Origin: an uncultured Devosia sp. | GTDB lineage: Bacteria; Pseudomonadota; Alphaproteobacteria; Rhizobiales; Devosiaceae | Assembly: GCF_913055165.1 (NCBI RefSeq) | Contig: NZ_CAJXJS010000012.1 | Location: forward strand, 1-64,000 | DNA length: 64,000 bases | Direction of reading: 5' to 3' | In this document: positions 52,738-60,748 of the stretch, in pieces | Position numbering within the stretch: the stretch's first letter is position 1 | Layout: every line of letters begins with the position of its first letter | The notes under the pieces: model-generated | Database searches by the model: none | The model's input: the letters and a program-made list of their open reading frames with translations, nothing else | What the model was told of the DNA's origin: nothing | Program-made: the position numbers and the translations under genes

Positions 52738-54749
52738 GCCTTTTGTTCCCGATTAGCCGTTTTTCCCTTTCCTCCTATGGAGGCAGGAGGATCGGCCGCC
52801 GGCCGAGACGTGTGAGAGGTTCCGCCCGCGTTACGGACCGGCGTGAAGATCGTGGTCCCCTCGTCCGCCCTTCGGGCACCGTCTCCCACAAGGGAAGAAG
52901 GCGAGATGCTGTTGGCATCCGCCAAAGGAAGCGTCACCACAAATGTGCTGCCCTGGCCCGGCTTGGAGCGCACTGTGATGGTGCCGCCACTGTCGCGAAT
53001 GAGGCCATAAGAGATGGCGAGGCCCAAGCCCAGGCCCTTGCCCGCCGGCTTGGTGGTGTAGAACGGGTCGAACAGATTGGACATGTCGGCAGGCGCAATG
53101 CCCATACCGGTATCGGCAATGGCAATGCTGGCCGTTGCGTTCTGGTGGCTGACACCTATCGAGAGCACCCGCATGGGCGCGTCCTGCATGGCATCTGCGG
53201 CATTGGCGATTAGGTTGATCAGCACCTGTTCCAGATGCACCGGATGGGCTGAGACCCGTATCGGGGGGCGGGGACGGCGATATTCCACGTCGACACCGAC
53301 CTGCCGCAGGCGGTGGTCGGTCAAATCCAGGGCGTTGGCGATCGCCACGCCGATATCGGCCTCCTGGTTGGCCTGCGTCTCCTTGCGCGAGAAGGTCTTG
53401 AGATGCCCGGTTAGGCTCGAGAGGCGTTCGGCCACCTTGTCCATGGCCGACAGAACCGGACCCAGCTCGGTGCCGCCGCGACGTTGTTCGAGCAGGCGGG
53501 CGCTGGCCAGATGGGTCGCAAGGGCTGCGACCGGCTGGCTCACCTCATGGGCGACGCCAGCCAGAGCCTGGCCGAGGCTGGCCATTTTGGCGGCCTGGAC
53601 CAGCCCCTGCTGTGCCTCGCGTTCGGCCCGTTCAGCACGGACGCGCTCGGCGATTTCGGCGCGCAGCTGTTCATTGATGGTGTGCAGATCTTCGGTGCGC
53701 TCGGCCACGCGCTGTTCGAGCTGATTGTGATCGGCCAGACGCTGGGCGACGAGGCGCCGACGCTGTTCGAACAGGACGACAATGAGAATGAGCGCGGCAC
53801 AGGCCAGGGCAGCTGCCATGGCCATTGTGATCGCGCTCGCATAAAGCGGCGCCAGCGGCGTGAAGGCCAGAATGCTCCAGCCATGCTTTGGCAGGCGCAA
53901 CTCCTGCAGCATGAAATAGCCCGCGGTTTCCGGATCGGTACCGGCCAGAAGGGCGAACTCGGCGCCGCGCGATTGCCAGCGATCGGCCATGATACCGGTA
54001 TTGTCGATGCCATTTTCGCCATAACGCTGCTGCCCAGCAATGGCAGAGACCTGGGACAGGGGAATGGGCTGCAGCGGCCGATCGCGCCAGTCCGGCCGGG
54101 TGGAGAGGATAACCACGTCGTTGATATCGACAATGCCGATCAGCTCGCCCGAGCGCCACCAGGCCGCTTCGATCTCACCCAAATTGATCTTGGTGACGGC
54201 GACTCCCAGCGGACCGTCGGGGCCATCAACGCGCTGAGACAGAAACAGCCCCGGCACATTGGTGGAAATGCCGAAGGCATAGTATTCGGCGCGGCCGCGC
54301 GCCATGGCGTCGGCGAAATAGGGCCGGAAGGAATAATTGGTGCCCACAAGGCTAGTCAGGGTCCACCAATTGCTGGCGGCGACCACGCTGCCGGTATCTT
54401 CCATGAGGAAGATTTCGCTGGCGCCCGCAGTTTCGTTGAGCTGGCTGAGAAAGCCATTGGCGGCTTCGATGGCGGCCGGGTCGCTGGGGTTGTCGAGTGC
54501 GGCGCGGGTTTCGCGGGCCTGAGAGATGGCAACCGGCAGGTAGTGGAAACGCTCGATGATCGCCTCAAGGGTCCGGTCAAACAGGGCAAGGCGCCGCTGG
54601 GCCTGGGTTTCGGCGTCCCGCATGGCAGCGGTCAGGGTGAGTTCGAAGGCGACCCAGAAGACCAGCAGCACAACTGCAAGACCGGCGGCAATGGCAGGAA
54701 TGTGCCGTCGCCCCGTCCAGCGTCGCAATGTGGTGCCAAAGCTTGCCAT
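52734..54749 (-). CDS. dctB: Membrane sensor histidine kinase (DctB-like)
   Basis: A 671-residue kinase. The first membrane span is near residues 18-40 (AIAAGLAVVLLVFWVAFELTL), then a roughly 260-residue periplasmic Cache-type sensor, a second span near 310-335, a coiled coil, the H-box GVAHEVSQPVAALATHLAS, N-box LINLIANAADAM, G1 ADTGMGIAP and GKGLGLGLAISYG. The catalytic domain ends with FVVTLPLAD. The last 60 residues (ANSISPSSLVGDG to REQKA) are low-complexity and encoded by DNA that looks like an intergenic repeat. It is divergent from tctC, so it may sense the carboxylate carried by that transporter. Confidence 0.9.
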   Translation of the reverse strand: MASFGTTLRRWTGRRHIPAIAAGLAVVLLVFWVAFELTLTAAMRDAETQAQRRLALFDRTLEAIIERFHYLPVAISQARETRAALDNPSDPAAIEAANGFLSQLNETAGASEIFLMEDTGSVVAASNWWTLTSLVGTNYSFRPYFADAMARGRAEYYAFGISTNVPGLFLSQRVDGPDGPLGVAVTKINLGEIEAAWWRSGELIGIVDINDVVILSTRPDWRDRPLQPIPLSQVSAIAGQQRYGENGIDNTGIMADRWQSRGAEFALLAGTDPETAGYFMLQELRLPKHGWSILAFTPLAPLYASAITMAMAAALACAALILIVVLFEQRRRLVAQRLADHNQLEQRVAERTEDLHTINEQLRAEIAERVRAERAEREAQQGLVQAAKMASLGQALAGVAHEVSQPVAALATHLASARLLEQRRGGTELGPVLSAMDKVAERLSSLTGHLKTFSRKETQANQEADIGVAIANALDLTDHRLRQVGVDVEYRRPRPPIRVSAHPVHLEQVLINLIANAADAMQDAPMRVLSIGVSHQNATASIAIADTGMGIAPADMSNLFDPFYTTKPAGKGLGLGLAISYGLIRDSGGTITVRSKPGQGSTFVVTLPLADANSISPSSLVGDGARRADEGTTIFTPVRNAGGTSHTSRPAADPPASIGGKGKTANREQKA
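52771..52905. repeat. GC-rich palindromic repeat read through as the DctB C-terminus
   Basis: The segment 52857-52905 contains CCGCCCTTCGGGCACC followed by TCTCCCACAAGGGAAGAAG, closely like the mosaic palindromic elements common between genes in Rhizobiales (the RIME type). A second small palindrome CCTCC-TAT-GGAGG lies at 52771-52783. Here the element is inside the reading frame of the kinase and supplies most of its last 60 codons. Confidence 0.5.
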
Positions 54750-54761
54750 GATGCTCCTGCT

Positions 54762-54808
54762 GGCAGAATTTTGCCGGGACCCTGCCTGATCATCGGCAAG
54801 TTCTTGCC
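54762..54808. promoter_or_regulatory. Two upstream activator palindromes for the sigma-54 promoter
   Basis: GGCAGAATTTTGCC (54762-54775) and GGCAAGTTCTTGCC (54795-54808) share GGCA...TTGCC and are centred 33 bases apart, about three helical turns. The nearer one is centred about 74 bases upstream of the -12 element, a typical distance for NtrC-family activators. They lie between dctB and tctC and are the likely binding sites of the DctD-like regulator. Confidence 0.7.
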
Positions 54809-54861
54809 AATCCAGTTAACATGATCTCCGACAATTGCATATCTGCCTTGCGTTTTTGCGT

Positions 54862-54877
54862 TGGCACGGAGCTTGCA
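54862..54877 (+). promoter_or_regulatory. Sigma-54 (-24/-12) promoter of tctCBA
   Basis: TGGCACG-GAGC-TTGCA matches the sigma-54 consensus TGGCACG-N4-TTGCW at every specified base, with GG at 54863-54864 and GC at 54875-54876. Transcription should start about 12 bases further, near 54888, giving a leader of roughly 50 bases to the ATG of tctC at 54941. Confidence 0.85.
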
Positions 54878-54940
54878 AAGGGTGGGGCGAACCCCGGGAG
54901 GATTTCGGGGTCACGCAGTTTGGGAGGATAAACACAGATC

Positions 54941-55924
54941 ATGAAGACCATTCTCAAGACGCTCGCCTTTGGCCTTGCCGCCGGTTCCAGCCTGGTTTCG
55001 GTGGCCGCGATGGCCCAGGACTACCCCACGCAACCGGTGACGATCGTGGTGCCGTTCTCGGCTGGGGGCCCGACCGACACCGTTACGCGCCTGGTGGCCG
55101 CGGCGATGAGCGAAGAGCTTGGCCAGCAGGTGGTGGTGCAGAATGTCGGTGGAGCCGGCGGGACGCTGGGGGCCGGGCAGGTGGCCGCGGCGCCCAATGA
55201 CGGCTACACGCTGCTGCTGCACCATATCGGCATGTCCACCGCGCCCGCGCTTTATGCCAGCCTGCCTTATGCGCCCATGGAAGATTTTGCGCCGATCGGC
55301 CTGGTTACCGAGGTGCCGATGACCATCGTGGCCCGCAAGGATTTCGAGCCGGCTTCGCTGGAAGACCTGATCGCCTACATCAAGGAAAACGGCGAGAACA
55401 TCACCTACGCCAACGCCGGTATCGGCGCGGCCAGCCAGCTGTGCGGCATGCTGTTCATGGATGCGCTGGACACCAAGATGACCGAAGTGCCCTATCAGGG
55501 AACGGGACCGGCGATGACCGACCTGCTCGGCGGGCAGATCGACATGATGTGTGACCAGACCACCAACACGACCAGCCAGATCCAGGCCGGTGAAATCAAG
55601 GCCTATGCCGTAACGACTCCCTCGCGCATTGCCGTGCTGCCGGATGTGCCGACCATGGCCGAGGGTGGGGTGGAGAACTTCGAGCTGGCCATCTGGCACG
55701 GTCTCTATGCCCCGGCAGGAACCGATCCGGCGATCATTGACCGGTTGAGCCAGGCGCTGCAGGCGGCCCTTGCCGATGAGACGGTGGGCAACAGCTTTGC
55801 CGAGCTGGGGACCTATCCGGTTCCTGCCGATCTGGCCACGCCTGCTGCGCTGGCCGAGAAGCTGGAAGGCCAGATCGGCCTTTGGGCCGAGGTGATCGCT
55901 GCTGCCGGCGTCTCGGCGCAGTAA
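54941..55924 (+). CDS. tctC: Tripartite tricarboxylate transporter substrate-binding protein (TctC)
   Basis: A 327-residue TctC/Bug-family periplasmic protein. The signal peptide is MKTILKTLAFGLAAGSSLVSVAAMAQ. The mature part opens DYPTQPVTIVVPFSAGGPTDTVTR, the family hallmark, and continues NVGGAGGTLGAGQVAAAPNDGYTLLLHH. GGGAGGAT lies before the ATG. It captures a carboxylate for the TctAB membrane proteins encoded downstream. The ligand is not predictable from sequence; control by a DctB-like sensor suggests a di- or tricarboxylate. Confidence 0.93.
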   Translation: MKTILKTLAFGLAAGSSLVSVAAMAQDYPTQPVTIVVPFSAGGPTDTVTRLVAAAMSEELGQQVVVQNVGGAGGTLGAGQVAAAPNDGYTLLLHHIGMSTAPALYASLPYAPMEDFAPIGLVTEVPMTIVARKDFEPASLEDLIAYIKENGENITYANAGIGAASQLCGMLFMDALDTKMTEVPYQGTGPAMTDLLGGQIDMMCDQTTNTTSQIQAGEIKAYAVTTPSRIAVLPDVPTMAEGGVENFELAIWHGLYAPAGTDPAIIDRLSQALQAALADETVGNSFAELGTYPVPADLATPAALAEKLEGQIGLWAEVIAAAGVSAQ

Positions 55925-55932
55925 GTAAGTGC

Positions 55933-55960
55933 GAGCGCCGCGGCAGGAGCTGCGGCGCTC
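55933..55960 (+). other. Intercistronic hairpin after tctC
   Basis: A perfect 9-bp stem GAGCGCCGC/GCGGCGCTC with a 10-nt loop, 8 bases after the tctC stop and about 110 bases before tctB. There is no T-run. A second, repeat-like hairpin (CCTCCCC/GGGGAGG) follows at 55995-56015. Confidence 0.7.
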
Positions 55961-55993
55961 AACTGTCCGGACTATCCACGCATGCGATGCGCA

Positions 55994-56016
55994 CCCTCCC
56001 CGTCAAAGGGGGAGGT
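55994..56016. repeat. Short GC-rich palindromic repeat unit
   Basis: CCCTCCCC-GTCAAA-GGGGGAGG forms a hairpin of the same type as the units at 59404-59600 and 62550-62632. It lies between tctC and tctB. Confidence 0.5.
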
Positions 56017-56071
56017 GTCGTTTCGGTGGGTTGGACGAGATCTGTGGCACTACGGGATTTGGGGGAGAGGC

Positions 56072-56533
56072 ATGGCACTCAACGCGTCAAAGAACGATCT
56101 GGCATCGGGGGCGATTTTCGTGGCCTTCGGCGCCTATTTTGCGCTGGAGGCGATGCGATACGAATTCGGCACGCCCTTCCGCATGGGCCCCGGCTTCATG
56201 CCCATCGTGCTCGGCGGTATCCTGGTTGCCCTGGGGATTGCGGTCGCCGCCAAGGGGATTGGCAAGCCTGACGAGGAGGCAGCGCCGCCCTGGCCGTGGC
56301 GCGGCATCGCGCTCGTCCTGGGCACGGTGCTGTTCTTTGCCGCGACCATCCGGGGGCTTGGTTTCATCCCGGTGGTGCTGATCTCCGGCTTCGTGACGGC
56401 CATGTCGTCGGTCAAGAACAATCTGGTTTCGGCCCTGATCATCTCCGTGGGCCTGTGTGTGCTGTGCCTGCTGATCTTTGTGGTCGGGCTGGGCATGATC
56501 GTGCCGCTGGTCGGCCCCTGGCTGCGCTTCTAG
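56072..56533 (+). CDS. tctB: Tripartite tricarboxylate transporter small membrane subunit (TctB)
   Basis: A 153-residue membrane protein with four hydrophobic segments (IFVAFGAYFALEAM; FMPIVLGGILVALGIAVAA; IALVLGTVLFFAATIRGLGFIPVVLISGFVTAM; LVSALIISVGLCVLCLLIFVVGLGM). The motif FRMGPGFMPIVLGGILVALG is typical of TctB. ATG 56072 follows GGGGGAGAGG; the frame stays open to 55982 without a ribosome site. TctA follows after 9 bases. Confidence 0.9.
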   Translation: MALNASKNDLASGAIFVAFGAYFALEAMRYEFGTPFRMGPGFMPIVLGGILVALGIAVAAKGIGKPDEEAAPPWPWRGIALVLGTVLFFAATIRGLGFIPVVLISGFVTAMSSVKNNLVSALIISVGLCVLCLLIFVVGLGMIVPLVGPWLRF

Positions 56534-56542
56534 GAGGGCCGG

Positions 56543-58048
56543 ATGGACCTGTTTTCTTCAATCTCGCTGGGTTTCTCGGTCGCCCTGGATCCCTTCAACA
56601 TCCTGTATTGCTTTGTCGGTGTGCTGCTCGGCACGCTGGTGGGCGTGCTGCCGGGCATCGGTCCGACTGCGACCATCGCCATGCTCCTGCCGATCACCTT
56701 TTCGCTCAATGCGGAGACGGCGCTGATCATGCTGGCGGGCATCTATTATGGCGCCCAATATGGCGGGTCGACCACGGCGATCCTGATCAACCTGCCCGGC
56801 GAAAGCTCGGCCGCCGTCACCGCCATTGACGGCTACCAGATGGCCCGTCAGGGCCGTGCAGGTCCGGCGCTGGCGGCGGCGGCAATCGGCTCCTTCTTTG
56901 CCGGATCGGTGGCGACCTTCCTCCTCGCCGCATTTGCGCCGCCGCTGGCGCGGGCCGCCCTCAATTTCGGCGCGCCGGAATATTTCTCGCTGATCGTGCT
57001 GGGTCTCTTGGTTTCCATTGCCCTGGCGCATGGCTCGATCCTCAAAGCGCTCGGCATGATCGTGCTCGGGCTGCTGCTGGGCATGGTGGGGCAGGATATC
57101 TATACGGGCACGCCGCGCTTCACCTTCGGGCTCCGGGAATTGTTCGGCGGGCTCAATTTCGTTGCCGTGGCAGTGGGCGTGTTTGGCGTCGCGGAAATCC
57201 TGCGCAATCTCGAAAACGAGCACGAGCGGGAAGTCGGCGTGAAGGCGGTCAAGAACCTGTGGCTGACACGCGATGACATCCGCCGCATCATCATGCCGGT
57301 GCTGCGGGGTACGGGCCTGGGGTCCATTCTGGGTATCCTGCCGGGTGGCGGGCATATCCTTTCGGCGTTCGCCTCCTATTCGGCGGAAAAGCGGTTGTCG
57401 AAGAACCCAGAGGAGTTCGGCAAGGGCGCCATCGAGGGCGTGGCGGGGCCGGAATCGGCCAATAATGCGGCCGCTCAGACCTCGTTCATTCCGCTGATGA
57501 CGCTGGGCATTCCCGCCCATCCGGTGATGGCGCTGATGATCGGGGCGTTCATCCTGCAAGGGATCACGCCGGGACCCAATGTCATCAACGAACAGCCAGC
57601 GCTGTTCTGGGGTATCATCGCCTCTATGTGGATCGGCAATCTGCTGCTCGTCATCCTCAACCTGCCGCTGGTGGGGCTGTGGGTGAAGATGCTCTCGATC
57701 CCCTATCGCGTGCTGTTCCCGGCGATCGTGCTGTTCGCCTGTATCGGCACCTTTTCGATCAACCAGAACGTCTATGACATCTATGCGATCGCCTTCTTTG
57801 GCATTGTTGGCTACCTGCTCATCCGCTTCGGCTGCGAACCGGCGCCACTACTGCTCGGTTTCGTGCTGGGGCCGCTGCTGGAAGAGCATTTGCGGCGGGC
57901 GATGATCATCTCGCGCGGTGATCCGATGATCTTCATCGAACGGCCGATCTCGGCGACCTTGCTGGCCATGGCGCTGGCAGCGGTGATTGTGGCGGTACTG
58001 CCATCGATCCGCAGGAAACGGGCCGAAGTCTTCGTGGAAGAGGACTGA
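56543..58048 (+). CDS. tctA: Tripartite tricarboxylate transporter large membrane subunit (TctA)
   Basis: A 501-residue membrane protein with about 11-12 spans. Family motifs are [76 protein letters not shown] and [44 protein letters not shown] lies 8 bases before the ATG. It is the cation-coupled pore that works with TctB and the TctC binding protein. Confidence 0.95.
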   Translation: MDLFSSISLGFSVALDPFNILYCFVGVLLGTLVGVLPGIGPTATIAMLLPITFSLNAETALIMLAGIYYGAQYGGSTTAILINLPGESSAAVTAIDGYQMARQGRAGPALAAAAIGSFFAGSVATFLLAAFAPPLARAALNFGAPEYFSLIVLGLLVSIALAHGSILKALGMIVLGLLLGMVGQDIYTGTPRFTFGLRELFGGLNFVAVAVGVFGVAEILRNLENEHEREVGVKAVKNLWLTRDDIRRIIMPVLRGTGLGSILGILPGGGHILSAFASYSAEKRLSKNPEEFGKGAIEGVAGPESANNAAAQTSFIPLMTLGIPAHPVMALMIGAFILQGITPGPNVINEQPALFWGIIASMWIGNLLLVILNLPLVGLWVKMLSIPYRVLFPAIVLFACIGTFSINQNVYDIYAIAFFGIVGYLLIRFGCEPAPLLLGFVLGPLLEEHLRRAMIISRGDPMIFIERPISATLLAMALAAVIVAVLPSIRRKRAEVFVEED

Positions 58049-58054
58049 GTTAAA

Positions 58055-58079
58055 GCGGCCGGCTCCCTGAGCCGGCTGC
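58055..58079. terminator. Probable bidirectional terminator between tctA and the amidohydrolase
   Basis: GCGGCCGGCT/AGCCGGCTGC gives a 10-bp stem with one wobble pair and a 5-nt loop. It fills the 36-base gap between convergent stops (58048 and 58085). On the minus strand it is followed by TTTAAC; on the plus strand there is no T-run. Confidence 0.6.
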
Positions 58080-58084
58080 ATTGT

Positions 58085-59368
58085 CTAGCGCGGGCCTGTT
58101 CTGGATGCGTCAAGGCTTGCGGGCCGTCCCGGCAGGTCGAGTGTGCTTTCCCGGCGCGGCGCCGAAGCGATGACCTTGCCGGACTTGATGACAGCGAGGC
58201 GCGCGGCTTTTAGCCGGATGGCTTCGATCGGGTCGGCGGCCTGGAGCAGGACCATGTCGGCCTTGTTTCCAACCGCGATGCCATAGCCGTCCAGATGCAT
58301 GATTTTTGCCGGGCCGCTGGTGATGAGCTCAAAGCACTGTCGCATGGCCTCGCGGCTGGTCATCTGACCCACATGCAGACCCATTGAGGCGACTTCGAGC
58401 ATGTCGGCCTGCCCCAGGGAATACCAGGGGTCCATGACGCAGTCGTGGCCGAAGGCGCAGGTGATGCCATAGGTCAGCATTTCGGGGATGCGGGTCATGC
58501 CGCGGCGCTTGGGATAGGTATCGTGGCGACCCTGGATGCCGATATTGATCAGCGGATTGGCGGTGGCGCTGACCCCGGCCTCGGCCATCAGCGGCAGGAG
58601 CTTGGACACATAGTAATTGTCCATGGAGTGCATGGAGGTGAGGTGTGAGCCGTTGACCCGGCCATTGAGGCCGATGCGCTGGGTTTCATAGGCCAGCGTC
58701 TCGATGTGACGGGACAGCGGATCGTCGGTTTCGTCGCAGTGCAGATCGACGAGCAGGCCGCGCTTTTCGGCGATTTCGCAGAGGGCTTTCACGCTGGCTG
58801 CACCATCGGCCATGGTGCGCTCGAAATGGGGGATGCCGCCGACGACGTCCACACCCATGTCGAGGGCGCGGTTGAGAAGATCGATTGCACCGGGGTAGCG
58901 ATAATAGCCATCCTGCGGGAAGGCGACCAGTTGTAGGTCGATATAGGGCGCGACCCGTTTCTTGACTTCGAGCAGGGCCTCGACGCCGAGGAGGCGGGTG
59001 TCGCAGATGTCGACATGGCTGCGGATGGCAAGCAGGCCTTGCGACACGGCGAGATCGCAATAGGCCAGTGCCCGCTCGATGACCGCATCCTGGGTCAGGA
59101 GCGGCTTCAGTTCCCCCCATATCTGGATGCCCTCGAGCAGGAGGCCGCTTTCATTGTAGCGGGGCAGGCCGAGCGAGAGGGTTGCGTCCATATGGAAGTG
59201 GCAATCGACGAAAGGCGGTGAAACGAGTTGGCCGCCAGCGTCGATTGTCTGGCCGGCCTCACCAGCCAGCTTGGGCTCCAGCGCAGCGATGCGCCCCTGG
59301 CGGATGCCGATGTCCAAGCCGGTTCGGCCGTCGGGCAGGGTGGCATTGGTGAGCTTGAGGTCGAACAT
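58085..59368 (-). CDS. Cytosine deaminase-like amidohydrolase (CodA family)
   Basis: A 427-residue metal-dependent deaminase. Metal-binding residues are in DCHFHMD (HxH), LHCDETDDP (His and Glu), GSHLTSMHS and FGHDCVMDPWYSLG. E. coli CodA has GHDDVFDPWYPLG at the last site; here the second Asp (Asp314 in E. coli), which shapes substrate choice, is Cys. The substrate may therefore not be cytosine but another amino-pyrimidine or a related heterocycle. It is a single gene. The neighbour LLM oxidoreductase on the same strand, with a RutR-like operator, points to pyrimidine or related N-heterocycle breakdown. Confidence 0.82.
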   Translation of the reverse strand: MFDLKLTNATLPDGRTGLDIGIRQGRIAALEPKLAGEAGQTIDAGGQLVSPPFVDCHFHMDATLSLGLPRYNESGLLLEGIQIWGELKPLLTQDAVIERALAYCDLAVSQGLLAIRSHVDICDTRLLGVEALLEVKKRVAPYIDLQLVAFPQDGYYRYPGAIDLLNRALDMGVDVVGGIPHFERTMADGAASVKALCEIAEKRGLLVDLHCDETDDPLSRHIETLAYETQRIGLNGRVNGSHLTSMHSMDNYYVSKLLPLMAEAGVSATANPLINIGIQGRHDTYPKRRGMTRIPEMLTYGITCAFGHDCVMDPWYSLGQADMLEVASMGLHVGQMTSREAMRQCFELITSGPAKIMHLDGYGIAVGNKADMVLLQAADPIEAIRLKAARLAVIKSGKVIASAPRRESTLDLPGRPASLDASRTGPR

Positions 59369-59401
59369 TTCCGGTCTCGTACAGCTTGTTTGCGGTTCCT
59401 G

Positions 59402-59600
59402 CGTCTCCCTCCCCCTTGTGGGGAGGGATCAAGGGTGGGGGTGCAGTGGTTCGATGTCTGCGGGAGCCCAGACCCCCACCCAGCTTCGCTACGGCCTGAT
59501 GGCCAAGCTGCGCTACCCTCCCCACAAGGGGGAGGGAGACGATGAACACTGGCACTAAGCACTTTCCATCCCTCCCCTTGTTGGGAGGGGTTGAGGGCCG
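59402..59600. repeat. Mosaic of GC-rich inverted repeats
   Basis: The 289-base spacer 59369-59657 contains no gene. At 59404-59426 and 59517-59539 there are perfect 23-bp inverted copies of a sequence centred on CCCCCTTGTGGGG, about 90 bases apart. A third unit with CCCTCCCC-TTGTT-GGGAGGGG lies near 59570-59590. The layout resembles the intergenic mosaic elements of Rhizobiales. It could also act as a transcript end for the LLM gene. Confidence 0.75.
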
Positions 59601-59657
59601 GGTGAGCCCAAATAAAGGTATCAAAGCAAAAGGCGCGCTCTGTGGCGCGCCTCGGGA

Positions 59658-60662
59658 TTATTTGCGGAAGGCGGGAATGACATGCCGCCCGTAATTGGCG
59701 ATGATTTCTTCCTCGTCGCCGCTGTCGAGATAGATGTTGAACTGGGTGACACCGGCCGCTTCCAGCTCATGCAGCTTGTTGATGTGGTCCTCGGGCTCGC
59801 CGAGCACACAGAAGCTCTCCACCACATCATCGGTGATGAAATCGAGATAGGGATTATCGGCCTGGCCGTGCTTGGAATAGTCGTAGCCCCGGCGCTTTTC
59901 GATATAGCTGGTGAGGCTCGATGGCACTTTGTCGCTATCGGCGCCGTATTTCTCGACAATATCGGCCACGTGATTGCCCACCATGGCGGGGAACCATTTC
60001 ACATGCTCGATGGCGCGCTTCTTGTCGCCGAAATAGGCCGGGGCGGCGGCCATGGAGCGGAAGTTCGACATATCCTTGCCGACGGCCTTGCCGGCCTCAA
60101 TGCACTGGTCGGTGAACCATTTGCAAAGGCCCGGATCGGCGATCTGCAACACGACACCTTCGGCATGCTCACCGGCAGTCTTCAATGCCAGTGGGCCATA
60201 GGCGGCGATCCAGCTGGGCATTTCGTGGCCGACGGCCCAGGGAAACTTCACGGCAGCGGGGATTTCGCCATAGGTGACTTCTTCCCCGCGCACCATGGCC
60301 TTGGTCTTGTCGATGAATTCGGCAACGCGCTTGAGGGTCGCCGGCTTCTTGCCCATGACGCGCATGGAGCTGTCACCACGGCCCACGGCAAGGTCGAAAC
60401 GGCCACCGGATTGCTTGGAAAGCGAACCGAAGATGGAGGCAGCGACCGACCAGTCGCGCACATCCGGATTGGTGACCAAGGGGCCGAAGCGCATGTCGGT
60501 GGTGTGTTCCATGCACATGGCGATGGCCGCGTAGCAATCGCGCCAGAGAATGTGGCTGTCATAGAACCAGCAATAGGAGAAGCCGGCATATTCGGCGGCG
60601 CGCACGAGGTAGCGGGCGCGCTCGTGTTCGATAAACCCCTTGAAGGTGATGCCGAATTCCAT
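59658..60662 (-). CDS. LLM-class (luciferase-like) oxidoreductase, probably F420-dependent
   Basis: A 334-residue TIM-barrel protein of the bacterial luciferase/methylene-tetrahydromethanopterin reductase superfamily. Recognisable parts are EFGITFKGFIEHERARYLVRAAEYAGFSYCWFYDSHIL, MRFGPLVTNPDVRD, SGGRFDLAVGRGDSSMRVMGKKPATL, MPSWIAAYGPLALKTAGEHAEGVVLQ and ESFCVLGEPEDHINKLHELEAAGVTQFNIYL. It looks like the CPS_4081 subgroup annotated as F420-dependent; FMN use cannot be excluded from sequence. ATG 60662 is behind AGGGGAAC; the frame stays open to 60740. A cofE-F420-0 importer cassette lies just upstream on the same strand. Confidence 0.82.
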   Translation of the reverse strand: MEFGITFKGFIEHERARYLVRAAEYAGFSYCWFYDSHILWRDCYAAIAMCMEHTTDMRFGPLVTNPDVRDWSVAASIFGSLSKQSGGRFDLAVGRGDSSMRVMGKKPATLKRVAEFIDKTKAMVRGEEVTYGEIPAAVKFPWAVGHEMPSWIAAYGPLALKTAGEHAEGVVLQIADPGLCKWFTDQCIEAGKAVGKDMSNFRSMAAAPAYFGDKKRAIEHVKWFPAMVGNHVADIVEKYGADSDKVPSSLTSYIEKRRGYDYSKHGQADNPYLDFITDDVVESFCVLGEPEDHINKLHELEAAGVTQFNIYLDSGDEEEIIANYGRHVIPAFRK

Positions 60663-60694
60663 ATTGTTCCCCTGCGCTCCTGTGGCCCGGAAAT

Positions 60695-60710
60695 TTGACC
60701 AGTCGATCAA
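60695..60710. promoter_or_regulatory. RutR-like operator upstream of the LLM gene
   Basis: TTGACCA-GT-CGATCAA matches the RutR consensus TTGACCA-N2-TGGTCAA at 12 of 14 specified positions. It is embedded in a longer inverted repeat AAATTTGA-N8-TCAAATTT (60691-60714), centred about 40 bases before the LLM ATG. RutR is the TetR-family regulator of pyrimidine catabolism in proteobacteria; the regulator gene is not in this window. Confidence 0.6.
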
Positions 60711-60748
60711 ATTTTTGAGTGTCCGAGGCACGAATGTCAATCGGGTAT

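Noticed and set aside
59402-59600. CRISPR array
   Set aside because: The repeats are inverted, few, unevenly spaced and differ in sequence, so they fit a palindromic mosaic element and not a CRISPR.
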